64,000 bases of DNA from Nocardia caishijiensis NBRC 108228 (GTDB lineage Bacteria; Actinomycetota; Actinomycetes; Mycobacteriales; Mycobacteriaceae). The number at the start of each line of letters is the position of its first letter. Position 1 is the stretch's first letter. Positions 1 to 8,537 of the stretch are shown here, piece after piece. The translations under genes were made by a program, and so were the position numbers. The notes below the pieces were generated by a model. That model saw only the letters and a list, made by a program, of their open reading frames with translations. It was not told where the DNA came from and did no database searches. The DNA lies in assembly GCF_001612825.1 (NCBI RefSeq), contig NZ_BDBE01000012.1, positions 1-64,000 of the forward strand, given 5' to 3'.

Positions 1-20
1 AACAAACACCGCCCAATACC

Positions 21-35
21 TTTGTGGTGCACAAA
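21..35. promoter_or_regulatory. Inverted repeat upstream of the FAD/Fe-S oxidoreductase
   Basis: The bases TTTGTGGTGCACAAA form a perfect inverted repeat with 6-bp arms and a 3-base centre, about 77 bases before the GTG start of the oxidoreductase. The TTGT...ACAA form resembles operators of GntR/FadR-family regulators of hydroxy-acid genes, but the spacing is not the textbook one. It is a possible operator; no regulator for it is visible next to it in this window. Confidence 0.35.
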
Positions 36-111
36 ACACCGAGGTGGTTCCTCCCGGCCGCGAGCGAGGCCGCACCCCAAGGCAAGGCAACCCCGGGAAT
101 AGGCTGGACTC

Positions 112-3012
112 GTGACAAGGCGCCTGAACACAGAGCGAACAGCCGATGCCTTGCGAGCGCACGTCGACTGCCCAGTCGACATATCCCCCCGCCGACTGAC
201 CGAGTACTCCTCCGACGCCTCCAACTACCGCGTCCGCCCCACCATGGTCGTCTTCCCCCGAGCCGACGACGACGTAGCCGCGACCCTCCGTTTCGCCCGC
301 GACAACGGCCTCTCGGTGACCCCACGCGGCGCGGGCACCTCGGTCGCCGGAAACGCGATCGGCCCCGGCATCGTCCTCGATTTCAGCCGCCACATGAATG
401 CCGTGCGCGCCGTCGACGTGGCGGCAGCGACCGCCCGCGTCCAGCCAGGTGTGGTCCTGTCCGACCTCCAAGCCCACCTGCGCCCCCACGGCCTGCGCTT
501 CGGCCCCGACCCTTCCACCCAGGACCGCTGCACCCTCGGCGGCATGATCGGCAACAACGCCTGCGGCCCGCACGCCCTCGCGTGGGGCCGGACCTCCGAC
601 ACCGTCCGCGCACTGCGCCTGCTCGACGGGACGGCCACCGAACGTCGCTTCGGCAACTCTTCGGTCCCGGCACGGGACAACAGCGCGATTCCGGGCGGCG
701 AGCTCCGAACGCCCTTTCCGCCAGGGCTTTCCGCGATGCCTGGTCTGGCGGAGTTCACCCGCGACAACCTCGCGGTGCTGCGGACAGAACTCGGCCGGTT
801 CGACAGGCAGGCTTCCGGCTACAACCTAGAACACCTGCTCCCGGAACGCGGTTCGTCGGTCGCGAAGGCGCTCGTCGGCTCGGAGGGGACGTGCGGTCTG
901 CTGCTCGAGGCCGAAGTCGAGCTGGCGCCTCTGCCGGGCGCGACGGTTCTCACCGTGCTCGGCTACCCCGATATCGCCTCGGCCGCAGACGATATCGCGG
1001 CCGTCATGGGCTGCGCGCCGATCGCGGTGGAGGGCATCGATGCCGGTCTGGTCGACGTCGTGCGTGCGCACCGAGGCACGGTCCCCGCGCTCCCACGCGG
1101 TCGCGGTTGGCTGTTCGTCGAAACCGCGGGCGCCACACCGGCCGAGGCACTGGCCGTCGCACGCCGACTCGCGCGCGAAGCCGATGCCGTCGACCACCGC
1201 ATCGTCACCGATCCCGCTGCGACAGCGGCACTCTGGCGTATCCGGGCCGACGGTGCCGGGCTGGCCGGTCGCTCCCCCGACGGCCGACCGGCCTGGCCGG
1301 GGTGGGAGGACGCCGCCGTCCCACCGGAGAACCTGGGCACCTATCTGCGTGAATTCGCTTCGCTGACGGACAGTTACGAGGTGAGCGGCCTGCTGTACGG
1401 CCATATCGGTGACGGCTGCATCCATGTCCGCCTTGACTTCCCCATCGCCGACGCTCCGCGCCGATTCCGCGCGTTCCTCTTCGACGCGGCGGAGCTGGTC
1501 GTGCGCCACGGCGGTTCGCTGTCGGGCGAGCACGGTGACGGGCGCGCGCGGTCGGAACTGCTCGAGGTCATGTACTCACCGGCCGCCCGCGCCGCCTTCG
1601 TGGGGTTCAAGGCCCTGTTCGATCCGGACGACATCATGAACCCGGGCGTCCTGGTCGCCCCGCGTCCGGTCGACGCGGACCTGCGTGTGGTCGGTCTGAG
1701 CCCTGTTCCGGCACGCGGATTCGCATTGCACGCCGACGCCGGTGATCTGTCCACAGCTGTGCACAGATGTGTAGGAATCGGCAAGTGCCGAGCCGACACC
1801 GGCTCATCGGGTGGTTTCATGTGTCCGTCGTACCTGGCCACCGGCGACGAGAAGGACACCACCCGTGGCCGCGCCCGCGTCCTCCAGGAAGTCGTGCGCG
1901 GCGAAATGGACTGGCGGGCACCGGAAGTCGAGGAGTCGCTCGACCTGTGCCTGTCGTGCAAAGCCTGCGCGTCGGACTGCCCGGCAGGTGTCGACATGGC
2001 CACCTACAAATCCGAAGCCCTCTACCGCCGGTATCGCGGGCGTCCTCGCCCGGTGGACCACTACGTCCTCGGTAGGCTCCCCCGCTGGCTCGCGGTCGCC
2101 CAGCGCGCGCCCCGCCTGGTCAACGCCCTCGCCGCCCGCCCGGAACTGCGACGAACGGGTATGCGACTGTCCGGCATCGACCCGCGTCGCGAGATGCCGG
2201 TCCTCGCGCCGACGTCGTTTCGCCGACGATGGTCGGCTCTCGGCGGCAACCGGCGCACCGAGCCGCTGCCGCGCCCGGGGTCTGCGCCCGAGCACAGCCG
2301 CCGACCAGGCGAGCAGGGCACGGTCATGCTCTGGATCGACACCTTCACCGACACCTTCGACCCCGACAACGCGCTGGCCGCGGTCCACCTTCTCGAGGGC
2401 CTCGGCTACCGCGTCATCATCCCCGGCGCCCGCGTCTGCTGCGGTCTCACCTGGATCAGCACCGGCCAGCTCGACGGTGCCCGTTCCCGCCTGCGCGCGA
2501 CCGTCGACGCACTGGCCGCCCACGTGGCCGACGGCGGCCTGGTCGTCGGCCTCGAACCGTCGTGCACCGCCACGCTGCGCGCCGACCTCCCCGAACTGCT
2601 CCCCGACGACCCGCGCGCCGCACGGGTGGCGGCCTCGGTCCGGACGCTCGCCGAATTCCTGCTCGCGCATCCCGACTGGCGGCCACCCGCCCGGGCGGGC
2701 ACGGTCGTGGTCCAACCCCACTGCCATCAGCACGCGGTCGGCGGCTTCACCGCCGATCGAACCATCCTGGCGGCTACCGGCGTGACGGTGCGGGAACTGT
2801 CCGGTTGCTGTGGGCTCGCGGGAAACTTCGGCATGCAGCGGGGCCACTACGACCTGTCCGTCGCGGTGGCGAACAACGCCTTGCTCCCGGCGCTGGAAAC
2901 GCTCGCACCGGACGCGATCTTCCTGGCCGACGGCTTCTCCTGTCGCACCCAGGCCGCCCAGCTGGCCCGCAGACCCGGCCTGCACCTGGCCGAATACCTG
3001 CTGGAACGGTGA
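112..3012 (+). CDS. FAD-binding and 4Fe-4S/CCG-domain oxidoreductase (YdiJ/D-2-hydroxyacid dehydrogenase type)
   Basis: A 966-aa fusion of a GlcD/DLD-type FAD dehydrogenase with a GlpC-type iron-sulfur part. Residues about 43-180 hold the FAD-binding PCMH fold (TPRGAGTS, then GGMIGNNACGPHAL). The FAD C-terminal domain runs to about 530. Cysteine clusters lie near 552-570 (CVGIGKC...CPSYL) and 611-625 (CLSCKACASDCPAG), typical of 4Fe-4S ferredoxin motifs. Two CCG motifs follow near 773 (CCGLTW) and 899 (CCGLAGNFG), as in heterodisulfide reductase-type redox subunits. The same order is known in E. coli YdiJ, a D-2-hydroxyglutarate dehydrogenase, so oxidation of a D-2-hydroxyacid (lactate, glycolate or 2-hydroxyglutarate) into the respiratory chain is likely. 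The substrate cannot be read from the sequence. Start is GTG at 112; no strong Shine-Dalgarno is seen. Confidence 0.85.
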   Translation: MTRRLNTERTADALRAHVDCPVDISPRRLTEYSSDASNYRVRPTMVVFPRADDDVAATLRFARDNGLSVTPRGAGTSVAGNAIGPGIVLDFSRHMNAVRAVDVAAATARVQPGVVLSDLQAHLRPHGLRFGPDPSTQDRCTLGGMIGNNACGPHALAWGRTSDTVRALRLLDGTATERRFGNSSVPARDNSAIPGGELRTPFPPGLSAMPGLAEFTRDNLAVLRTELGRFDRQASGYNLEHLLPERGSSVAKALVGSEGTCGLLLEAEVELAPLPGATVLTVLGYPDIASAADDIAAVMGCAPIAVEGIDAGLVDVVRAHRGTVPALPRGRGWLFVETAGATPAEALAVARRLAREADAVDHRIVTDPAATAALWRIRADGAGLAGRSPDGRPAWPGWEDAAVPPENLGTYLREFASLTDSYEVSGLLYGHIGDGCIHVRLDFPIADAPRRFRAFLFDAAELVVRHGGSLSGEHGDGRARSELLEVMYSPAARAAFVGFKALFDPDDIMNPGVLVAPRPVDADLRVVGLSPVPARGFALHADAGDLSTAVHRCVGIGKCRADTGSSGGFMCPSYLATGDEKDTTRGRARVLQEVVRGEMDWRAPEVEESLDLCLSCKACASDCPAGVDMATYKSEALYRRYRGRPRPVDHYVLGRLPRWLAVAQRAPRLVNALAARPELRRTGMRLSGIDPRREMPVLAPTSFRRRWSALGGNRRTEPLPRPGSAPEHSRRPGEQGTVMLWIDTFTDTFDPDNALAAVHLLEGLGYRVIIPGARVCCGLTWISTGQLDGARSRLRATVDALAAHVADGGLVVGLEPSCTATLRADLPELLPDDPRAARVAASVRTLAEFLLAHPDWRPPARAGTVVVQPHCHQHAVGGFTADRTILAATGVTVRELSGCCGLAGNFGMQRGHYDLSVAVANNALLPALETLAPDAIFLADGFSCRTQAAQLARRPGLHLAEYLLER

Positions 3013-3019
3013 TCGAAGC

Positions 3020-3124
3020 TCAGCTGCCGAAGGGAAGGGTGCCCGGCGGGATCTGGTAGCCGGAGCTGCCCGCGAAGATGTTGCCCCATGCGGCGAGCAG
3101 CCAGTTGAGCGCGTCCGTGATCAT
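3020..3124 (-). CDS. Putative 34-aa micropeptide
   Basis: A 34-codon ORF opens with ATG at 3124, six bases after a perfect AGGAGG Shine-Dalgarno (complement of 3131-3136), and ends with TGA at 3020-3022, just past the convergent oxidoreductase gene. The peptide starts MITDALNWLLAAWGN, a short amphipathic/hydrophobic segment with two Trp, and continues into a Gly/Pro-rich tail ending PFGS. I recognise no family. The ribosome site is one of the best in the window, which argues for translation; a membrane-associated small protein is plausible. Its upstream region is shared with the divergent DNA glycosylase gene. Confidence 0.55.
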   Translation of the reverse strand: MITDALNWLLAAWGNIFAGSSGYQIPPGTLPFGS

Positions 3125-3240
3125 CCGTTGCCTCCTGTGACGAGGGATGCCGACTGTTTGCCGACCTGTGTTTCATCGTCGGAGGTGTGGGCGATATTAC
3201 GAAATGGCGGCGGCGGGGCCCGGGGGCGCACAATGGGTCG

Positions 3241-4176
3241 GTGCGTGACCAGACCCTGAACCCCGAGTCGGTCGGGCTGTCGCGGACGGTCCGGTCGAGC
3301 AGGCCCTTCGACGTGGGGCTCACGGTCGCGCCGCTGCGCCGGGGCATGGGCGATCCCTGCCATCGCACCGACCCCGACGGTTCGCACTGGCACGCCTCCC
3401 GCCTACCGAGCGGCCCGGTCACCTACCGGCTCAGCCAGGACGGCCGCGACGGGGTGCACGCCCGCGCCTGGGGCCCCGGCGCCGAGGAATTCCTCACCGG
3501 CCTCGAGCGGATGCTGTGTCTCGAGGAGAACGTCGACGATTTCGCCCCCGAACATCCCAAGCTCGTCGAGGCGCACCGCCGCGTCCCCGGCCTGCGGATG
3601 CTGCGCACCGGTCTGGTGCTCGAATCGCTGATTCCGGCGATTCTCGAGCAGAAGGTGCACACCAAGTCGTCGTTCGCGGCGTACCGCGCGCTCGTGCGCG
3701 AGTTCGGCACCAAGGCACCCGGCCCGGTCGACCTCATGATCGCGCCGGATGCCGACACCTGGCGCCGGATCCCGTCGTGGAAATTCCATCGCGCCAATGT
3801 GGGCCCACAGCGCGCGCAGACGATCGTGCGCGCGGCCAGGGTGGCCGACGCCATCGAACGCACCGCCCACGTCGATCCACGGGAGGCGGCGACTCGGCTA
3901 CGCAGCATTCCCGGCATCGGCGTCTGGACCGTGGCCGAGACCGCGCAGCGCGCCTTCGGCGACGCCGACGCACTCTCCGTCGGCGACTACCACCTGGCGG
4001 CCACCGTCGGTTGGAGCCTGCTCGGTCGCCCCATCGACGACGACGCCATGGTCGCCTACCTGGAACCTCTTCGCCCACACCGGTATCGCGCTGTGCGCCT
4101 ACTCATGCTCAGCGGGCAGGCCCACAAACCCAAATTCGGCCCGCGCACTCCCGTCACCGATCACCGCGACCACTGA
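3241..4176 (+). CDS. DNA-3-methyladenine glycosylase II-type (HhH-GPD) DNA repair enzyme
   Basis: About 311 aa from GTG 3241. A helix-hairpin-helix (PGIGVWTVAE, near residue 222) is followed by VGDYHL, whose Asp near residue 247 is the expected catalytic residue of the HhH-GPD superfamily. It should excise alkylated bases in the cytoplasm to start base excision repair. The N-terminal part (LRRGMGDPC, then DPDGSHWHASR) matches the actinobacterial AlkA-like long form. The frame is open from GTG 3187, but that start sits one base after its GGAGGT and the extra 18 residues look non-coding; 3241 is preferred with moderate certainty. It is divergent from the micropeptide and is followed by an XRE regulator. 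Confidence 0.8.
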   Translation: MRDQTLNPESVGLSRTVRSSRPFDVGLTVAPLRRGMGDPCHRTDPDGSHWHASRLPSGPVTYRLSQDGRDGVHARAWGPGAEEFLTGLERMLCLEENVDDFAPEHPKLVEAHRRVPGLRMLRTGLVLESLIPAILEQKVHTKSSFAAYRALVREFGTKAPGPVDLMIAPDADTWRRIPSWKFHRANVGPQRAQTIVRAARVADAIERTAHVDPREAATRLRSIPGIGVWTVAETAQRAFGDADALSVGDYHLAATVGWSLLGRPIDDDAMVAYLEPLRPHRYRAVRLLMLSGQAHKPKFGPRTPVTDHRDH

Positions 4177-4255
4177 TCGATCGCTCCCAATCCACTGCAC
4201 GGGACCCGAGGGAGCGTGCAGGATTCCCCACAGCGCGAATCGAAGGAGCACGGCT

Positions 4256-5155
4256 GTGGCGAACGCATCTACCCGAACTCCGGCGGCGTCAACGCTGCCG
4301 CGCCGTCAACTCGGCCGCCATCTGCGGGAATGGCGGACCAAGGCGGGCCTGACCATCGCCGAGGCGGCCAAACAGATGGAATGGGGCGCGAGCACCCTGC
4401 AACGCCTGGAAAAAGGCCACGCCGACCGCATCCGCACCCTCGACATCAACGAACTCTGCCGCATCTACGGTGTCCCCCGCGAGGTCACCGACGGGTTGGC
4501 CGGGCTGGCCCAGCAGGCCGCCGTCAAGAGCTGGTGGCACGCCTACGGCGACCTCATTCCCGAGAACTTCGACATCTACATCGGATTGGAAGCCTCCGCC
4601 CGCCGACTACAGACCTACCAGTCCGAGCTCGTCCCCGGCCTGTTACAGACCGCGGACTACGTGCGCACGTTGAATCAGCTTGCCTGCCCTGCTGATTCAT
4701 CCGCCGAGCTCGAACGCCGGGTAGCCCTGCGGCTGCAACGGCAGACCCTGATCGGGCGCGAGCACGAACCGGCCGAACTCGATGTCGTTGTGCACGAGTC
4801 GGTCTTGCGTCGCGTCGTCGGTGATGCCAAGGTGATGGCTGCGCAGTTGCGCCATCTTGCCGATTTCGGTACCAGAGGCAATGTCACACTGCGTATCCTG
4901 CCGTTTGCCGCCGGTGTTCCGCTCGGAGTCTCCACCGGACCTTTCACGGTTCTCGAGTTCGGCACCGATGGCAGCGGTAAACCGGTCGAACCACCGGTGG
5001 TGTACGCCGAAGGCTTCACCGGCGACCTCTACCTGGAACGACGCGCGGATGTCACACGGTACGGCCGGGCTCACGAGTGCCTCCGGCGCCATGCGCTGGA
5101 TAGTCAACCGAGTAGAGACCTGCTCCGGCGGGTCGCGAAGGAGTATGTGGCATGA
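4256..5155 (+). CDS. XRE-family regulator with DUF5753 domain
   Basis: A 299-aa protein. Residues about 18-80 are an XRE helix-turn-helix (LGRHLREWRTKAGLTIAEAA, then STLQRLEKG). The rest is a DUF5753 domain beginning near WWHAYGDLIPENFDIYIGLE and containing VPGLLQTADYVR. GTG at 4256 follows AAGGAG with a good 7-base gap, which fixes the start; the frame stays open further upstream over the glycosylase gene. In streptomycetes and nocardiae such regulators are paired with small DUF397 proteins and act in developmental or stress control. Here two DUF397 genes follow with ATGA- and GTGA-type overlaps, so the three are almost certainly one transcript. Confidence 0.88.
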   Translation: MANASTRTPAASTLPRRQLGRHLREWRTKAGLTIAEAAKQMEWGASTLQRLEKGHADRIRTLDINELCRIYGVPREVTDGLAGLAQQAAVKSWWHAYGDLIPENFDIYIGLEASARRLQTYQSELVPGLLQTADYVRTLNQLACPADSSAELERRVALRLQRQTLIGREHEPAELDVVVHESVLRRVVGDAKVMAAQLRHLADFGTRGNVTLRILPFAAGVPLGVSTGPFTVLEFGTDGSGKPVEPPVVYAEGFTGDLYLERRADVTRYGRAHECLRRHALDSQPSRDLLRRVAKEYVA

Positions 5156-5352
5156 GTTTCGATCTCGTCGACGCACACTGGTTCAAGAGCACCCGCAGCA
5201 GTGCGAACAAGGATTGCGTGGAAGTTGCTTTCCTGTTCGGCGGGCGCGTCGGCGTGCGTGACAGCAAGAATCCGGCCGGTCCCGCACTGGTCTTCGACGG
5301 ACCGAGCTGGGATGCCTTCACCCGGAGCATCGACGCCGGGGTCCTGGCGTGA
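5152..5352 (+). CDS. DUF397 protein, first copy
   Basis: A 66-aa protein with the hallmarks of DUF397: WFKSTRSS near the N-terminus, CVEVAF, then VRDSKNPAGP and a C-terminal FDGPSWDAF. Its ATG overlaps the stop of the DUF5753 regulator (ATGA). DUF397 proteins are known as partners of XRE-DUF5753 regulators; some relatives behave as small modulators of the regulator. Function beyond that is unknown. Confidence 0.88.
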   Translation: MSFDLVDAHWFKSTRSSANKDCVEVAFLFGGRVGVRDSKNPAGPALVFDGPSWDAFTRSIDAGVLA

Positions 5353-5561
5353 ACAGCAAACGCGATATCGATCTCAGCGACGCCACCTGGCAGCGCGCGG
5401 GCGACGGCGCCGACGCGAGTGTCGAGGTGGCCATGCTGGACGCGGGCAATGTCGCCCTGCGTGACGGCAAGAACCCCGACGGCCCGGTGCTCATCTTCAC
5501 CCCGAGCGAATGGGCGGCATTCACCGCGGGTGTCCACGACGGCGAGTTCGATCGCCCGTGA
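5349..5561 (+). CDS. DUF397 protein, second copy
   Basis: A 70-aa DUF397 paralogue (ATWQRAGDG, VEVAMLDAG, VALRDGKNPDGP, FTPSEWAAF), starting at a GTG that overlaps the stop of the first copy. It is clearly diverged from its neighbour, which suggests an old duplication rather than a recent one. It is the last gene of the regulator transcript; the next gene is 68 bases away. Confidence 0.85.
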   Translation: MNSKRDIDLSDATWQRAGDGADASVEVAMLDAGNVALRDGKNPDGPVLIFTPSEWAAFTAGVHDGEFDRP

Positions 5562-5629
5562 TCACGAAACGATAAGGGTTCGGCAAAGATCGAGGGTTTG
5601 CGGATGCCCCCACCGGGTAATCCTTCTTC

Positions 5630-5827
5630 ATGGACCGAGGGTTGAAGAAAACTGCACCCCGGTACCGGAGGCTGGCGCCTGAGGACGGGGTGGAGCGCCT
5701 GATCGTGATTCTGCTTTTCGCGGTATCGGCGGTCGGGATCTTCGTACTCACCGGATCGTTGCTCGCGGCGCTGTTCATCGGAGTACTGGTCGGATCGGTA
5801 GCGGTGGGAACCGTGGCTGTCCTGTGA
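5630..5827 (+). CDS. Small membrane protein, function unknown
   Basis: A 65-aa protein. About 20 charged N-terminal residues (MDRGLKKTAPRYRRLAPED) precede two adjacent hydrophobic segments (roughly 23-40 and 43-64), so it should be a small inner-membrane protein with a cytoplasmic basic N-terminus. I recognise no family. Its last codons form the left arm of a perfect terminator-like hairpin shared with the convergent sdh operon. Confidence 0.6.
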   Translation: MDRGLKKTAPRYRRLAPEDGVERLIVILLFAVSAVGIFVLTGSLLAALFIGVLVGSVAVGTVAVL

Positions 5828-5840
5828 CGGACAGCCACGG
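5811..5840. terminator. Perfect 12-bp hairpin between convergent genes
   Basis: CCGTGGCTGTCC, loop TGTGAC, GGACAGCCACGG: a perfect 12-bp stem overlapping the stop codon of the small membrane gene and ending 2 bases from the sdhB stop. There is no U-tract, as usual in high-GC actinobacteria. It could terminate transcripts from both sides. Confidence 0.75.
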
Positions 5841-5842
5841 CC

Positions 5843-6592
5843 TCATCGCCGGAACAATGCGTTACCGAGCCAGACGATGGGATCGAATTTGCGGTCGACC
5901 ACTCGCTCCTTGAGCGGAATCAGCGCATTGTCGGTGATCTTGATGTGTTCCGGGCACACCTCGGTGCAGCATTTGGTGATATTGCAATAGCCCAGACCCG
6001 CGTCGTTCTGGGCCAATTCGCGTCGGTCCGCCGTATCGAGCGGATGCATCTCCAGTTCCGCGATACGCATCAGGTAGCGCGGTCCGGCGAACTCCTGCTT
6101 GTTCTCCTCGTGGTCACGCACCACGTGACAGGTGTTCTGGCAGAGGAAACACTCGATGCACTTGCGGAACTCCTGCGAGCGTTCCACGTCGACCTGCTTC
6201 ATCCGGTACTCACCGGGGCCGAGCGCGGGCGGCGCGAAAGAGGGTATCTCCCTTGCCTTCTCGTAGTTGAACGACACATCCGTGACGAGATCCTTGACCA
6301 CCGGGAAGGTGCGCATCGGGGTGACCGTGATGACCTCGTCGGGCGTGAACGTCGACATGCGCGTCATGCACAGCAGCCGCGGCCGCCCGTTCACCTCGGC
6401 CGAACACGAACCACACTTGCCCGCTTTGCAATTCCAGCGCACCGCCAGATCGGGTGTCTGGGTGGCCTGCAGGCGGTGGATGATGTCGAGCACCACCTCG
6501 CCCTCGTTCACGGCGACGGTGTAGTCCTGCAGTCCGCCGCCGTCGATGTCACCGCGCCAGACCCGGAAACGAGCGTCGTATCCCATGGTCAC
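5843..6592 (-). CDS. sdhB: Succinate dehydrogenase iron-sulfur subunit
   Basis: A 249-aa subunit carrying three Fe-S centres. Cys55, 60, 63 and 75 (CKAGKCGSC...C) bind the 2Fe-2S cluster. Cys145, 148, 151, 155 and Cys203, 208/209, 213 supply the 4Fe-4S and 3Fe-4S centres. It passes electrons from SdhA flavin to membrane quinone. Sequence style and operon order match the mycobacterial Sdh1 type (Rv0247c). The GTG start overlaps the sdhA stop (GTGA), so translation is coupled; an ATG two codons later is an alternative start. Confidence 0.93.
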   Translation of the reverse strand: MTMGYDARFRVWRGDIDGGGLQDYTVAVNEGEVVLDIIHRLQATQTPDLAVRWNCKAGKCGSCSAEVNGRPRLLCMTRMSTFTPDEVITVTPMRTFPVVKDLVTDVSFNYEKAREIPSFAPPALGPGEYRMKQVDVERSQEFRKCIECFLCQNTCHVVRDHEENKQEFAGPRYLMRIAELEMHPLDTADRRELAQNDAGLGYCNITKCCTEVCPEHIKITDNALIPLKERVVDRKFDPIVWLGNALFRR

Positions 6593-8508
6593 GCCTTCCC
6601 TTCGACGGCCGGGTGGGCCACCAATTCTTGCTCGGTGTAGTACTTTTCGAGCTCGGTGAGTTCGAACAAGGCCAGCAGGTCGTCGCGCATGGGAGTCTGT
6701 TCCACGCGCGTGACGGTGACGCCGGGAACCAGGTCGTCCGCGCGCGCGGGATCGAGCGCACAGACCAGCAGCGAATTGCGCCAGGCCGGATCCATGCCGG
6801 GGTGGTCGTCACGGGTGTGTCCGCCGCGGCTCTCGGTGCGCAACAGCGCCGCCTGCGCGACGCACTCGCTCACCACCAGCATGTTGGCCAGGTCGAGCGC
6901 CAGGTGCCAACCAGGGTTGAAATGCCGGTTGCCCGCCACGGTGACGTGCGCGTATCGGGCGCGCAGGTCGGCCAGTTTGTCGATGGCCTCGCGCACCTCG
7001 TGCTCCTTGCGGATGATTCCGACGAGGTCGTTCATCGTCTCCTGCAGTTCGGCGTGCAGGGTGTACGGGTTCTCCCCGGCCTCCGCCGGATCGAACGGCG
7101 CGAGCGCGGTGGTCGCCGCCGCTTCGACATCGGCTTCGACGGGTGTCGGCCGCCGCGTCAGCGCACCGACGTACGCGGCGGCGCCGAGCCCGGCCCGTCT
7201 GCCGAACACGAGCAGGTCCGACAGCGAATTGCCGCCGAGCCGATTGGAACCGTGCATACCACCGGAACACTCACCGGCGGCGAACAATCCGGGCACGACC
7301 GCCGCACCGGAATCGGGATCGACCTCGATTCCGCCCATCACGTAGTGGCAGGTCGGGCCCACCTCCATCGGCTCGGCGGTGATGTCGACATCGGCCAGTT
7401 CCTTGAACTGGTGATGCATCGACGGCAATCGCCGCACGATCTCCTCGGCGGGCATCCGGGAAGCGATATCCAGGTACACCCCACCGTGTTCGGTGCCGCG
7501 CCCCGCTTTCACCTCTTCGTTGATCGCGCGTGCGACCTCGTCGCGGGGGAGCAGGTCCGGGGTGCGACGCGCGGAATCGTTGTCGCGCAACCACTGATCG
7601 GCCTCGTCCTCGGTTTCGGCATACTGCCCCTTGAACACCGGCGGGATGTAGTCGAACATGAACCGCTTGCCCTCGGAGTTCTTCAGCACGCCACCGTCAC
7701 CGCGCACGCCCTCGGTGACGAGGATGCCCTTGACGCTCGGCGGCCACACCATGCCCGTCGGATGGAATTGCAGGAACTCCATATTGATGAGCGTCGCACC
7801 GGCGCGCAGGGCGAGCGCGTGCCCGTCGCCGGTGTACTCCCACGAATTCGACGTGACCTTGTAGGACTTGCCGATGCCACCGGTCGCGAGCACCACCGCG
7901 GGTGCTCGGAACAGCACGAATTGCCCTGACTCACGGTAGTAGCCGAAGGCACCGGCGATCCTGCCCGCATCGGTGAGCAGCTCGGTGATCGTGCACTCGG
8001 CGAAAACCTTGATGCGCGACTCGTAGTCCCCGGTGGCCGCGTAGTCCTCCTGCTGCAGCGACACGATCTTCTGCTGCATCGTCCGGATCAGTTCCAGACC
8101 GGTCCGGTCGCCCACGTGTGCCAAGCGGGGATAGGTGTGCCCGCCGAAATTGCGCTGGGAGATCCGGCCGTCCGGCGTCCGATCGAACAGCGCCCCATAG
8201 GTTTCGAGCTCCCACACCCGATCGGGTGCCTCGCGGGCGTGCAGTTCGGCCATCCGCCAGTTGTTGAGGAACTTGCCGCCGCGCATCGTGTCCTTGAAAT
8301 GGGTCTGCCAATTGTCCTTCTCGTTGGCATTGCCCATCGAGGCCGCGCACCCACCCTCGGCCATCACGGTGTGTGCCTTGCCGAACAACGACTTGCACAC
8401 CACCGCCACCGAAAAGCCCTGCTCGCGCGCCTCGATCACGGCTCGCAGACCCGCGCCGCCCGCCCCGATCACCACGACGTCGTAGTCGTGCCGTTCCACC
8501 TCTGGCAT
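6589..8508 (-). CDS. sdhA: Succinate dehydrogenase flavoprotein subunit
   Basis: A 639-aa flavoprotein that oxidises succinate to fumarate on the cytoplasmic face. The FAD dinucleotide fold is at residues 10-22 (VVVIGAGGAGLRA). The segment AHTVMAEGG near 45-53 carries the His expected to bind FAD covalently. FHPTG, then TEGVRGDGG, belong to the dicarboxylate site. The ATG at 8508 is chosen because it gives the family N-terminus; the frame runs on upstream into sdhC without similarity. It lies between sdhC (29-bp gap) and sdhB (overlap) in one transcript. Equivalent to mycobacterial Rv0248c. Confidence 0.93.
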   Translation of the reverse strand: MPEVERHDYDVVVIGAGGAGLRAVIEAREQGFSVAVVCKSLFGKAHTVMAEGGCAASMGNANEKDNWQTHFKDTMRGGKFLNNWRMAELHAREAPDRVWELETYGALFDRTPDGRISQRNFGGHTYPRLAHVGDRTGLELIRTMQQKIVSLQQEDYAATGDYESRIKVFAECTITELLTDAGRIAGAFGYYRESGQFVLFRAPAVVLATGGIGKSYKVTSNSWEYTGDGHALALRAGATLINMEFLQFHPTGMVWPPSVKGILVTEGVRGDGGVLKNSEGKRFMFDYIPPVFKGQYAETEDEADQWLRDNDSARRTPDLLPRDEVARAINEEVKAGRGTEHGGVYLDIASRMPAEEIVRRLPSMHHQFKELADVDITAEPMEVGPTCHYVMGGIEVDPDSGAAVVPGLFAAGECSGGMHGSNRLGGNSLSDLLVFGRRAGLGAAAYVGALTRRPTPVEADVEAAATTALAPFDPAEAGENPYTLHAELQETMNDLVGIIRKEHEVREAIDKLADLRARYAHVTVAGNRHFNPGWHLALDLANMLVVSECVAQAALLRTESRGGHTRDDHPGMDPAWRNSLLVCALDPARADDLVPGVTVTRVEQTPMRDDLLALFELTELEKYYTEQELVAHPAVEGKA

Positions 8509-8537
8509 CGAAAGAAAGCTCCTCGCGTTGTCGCGGT

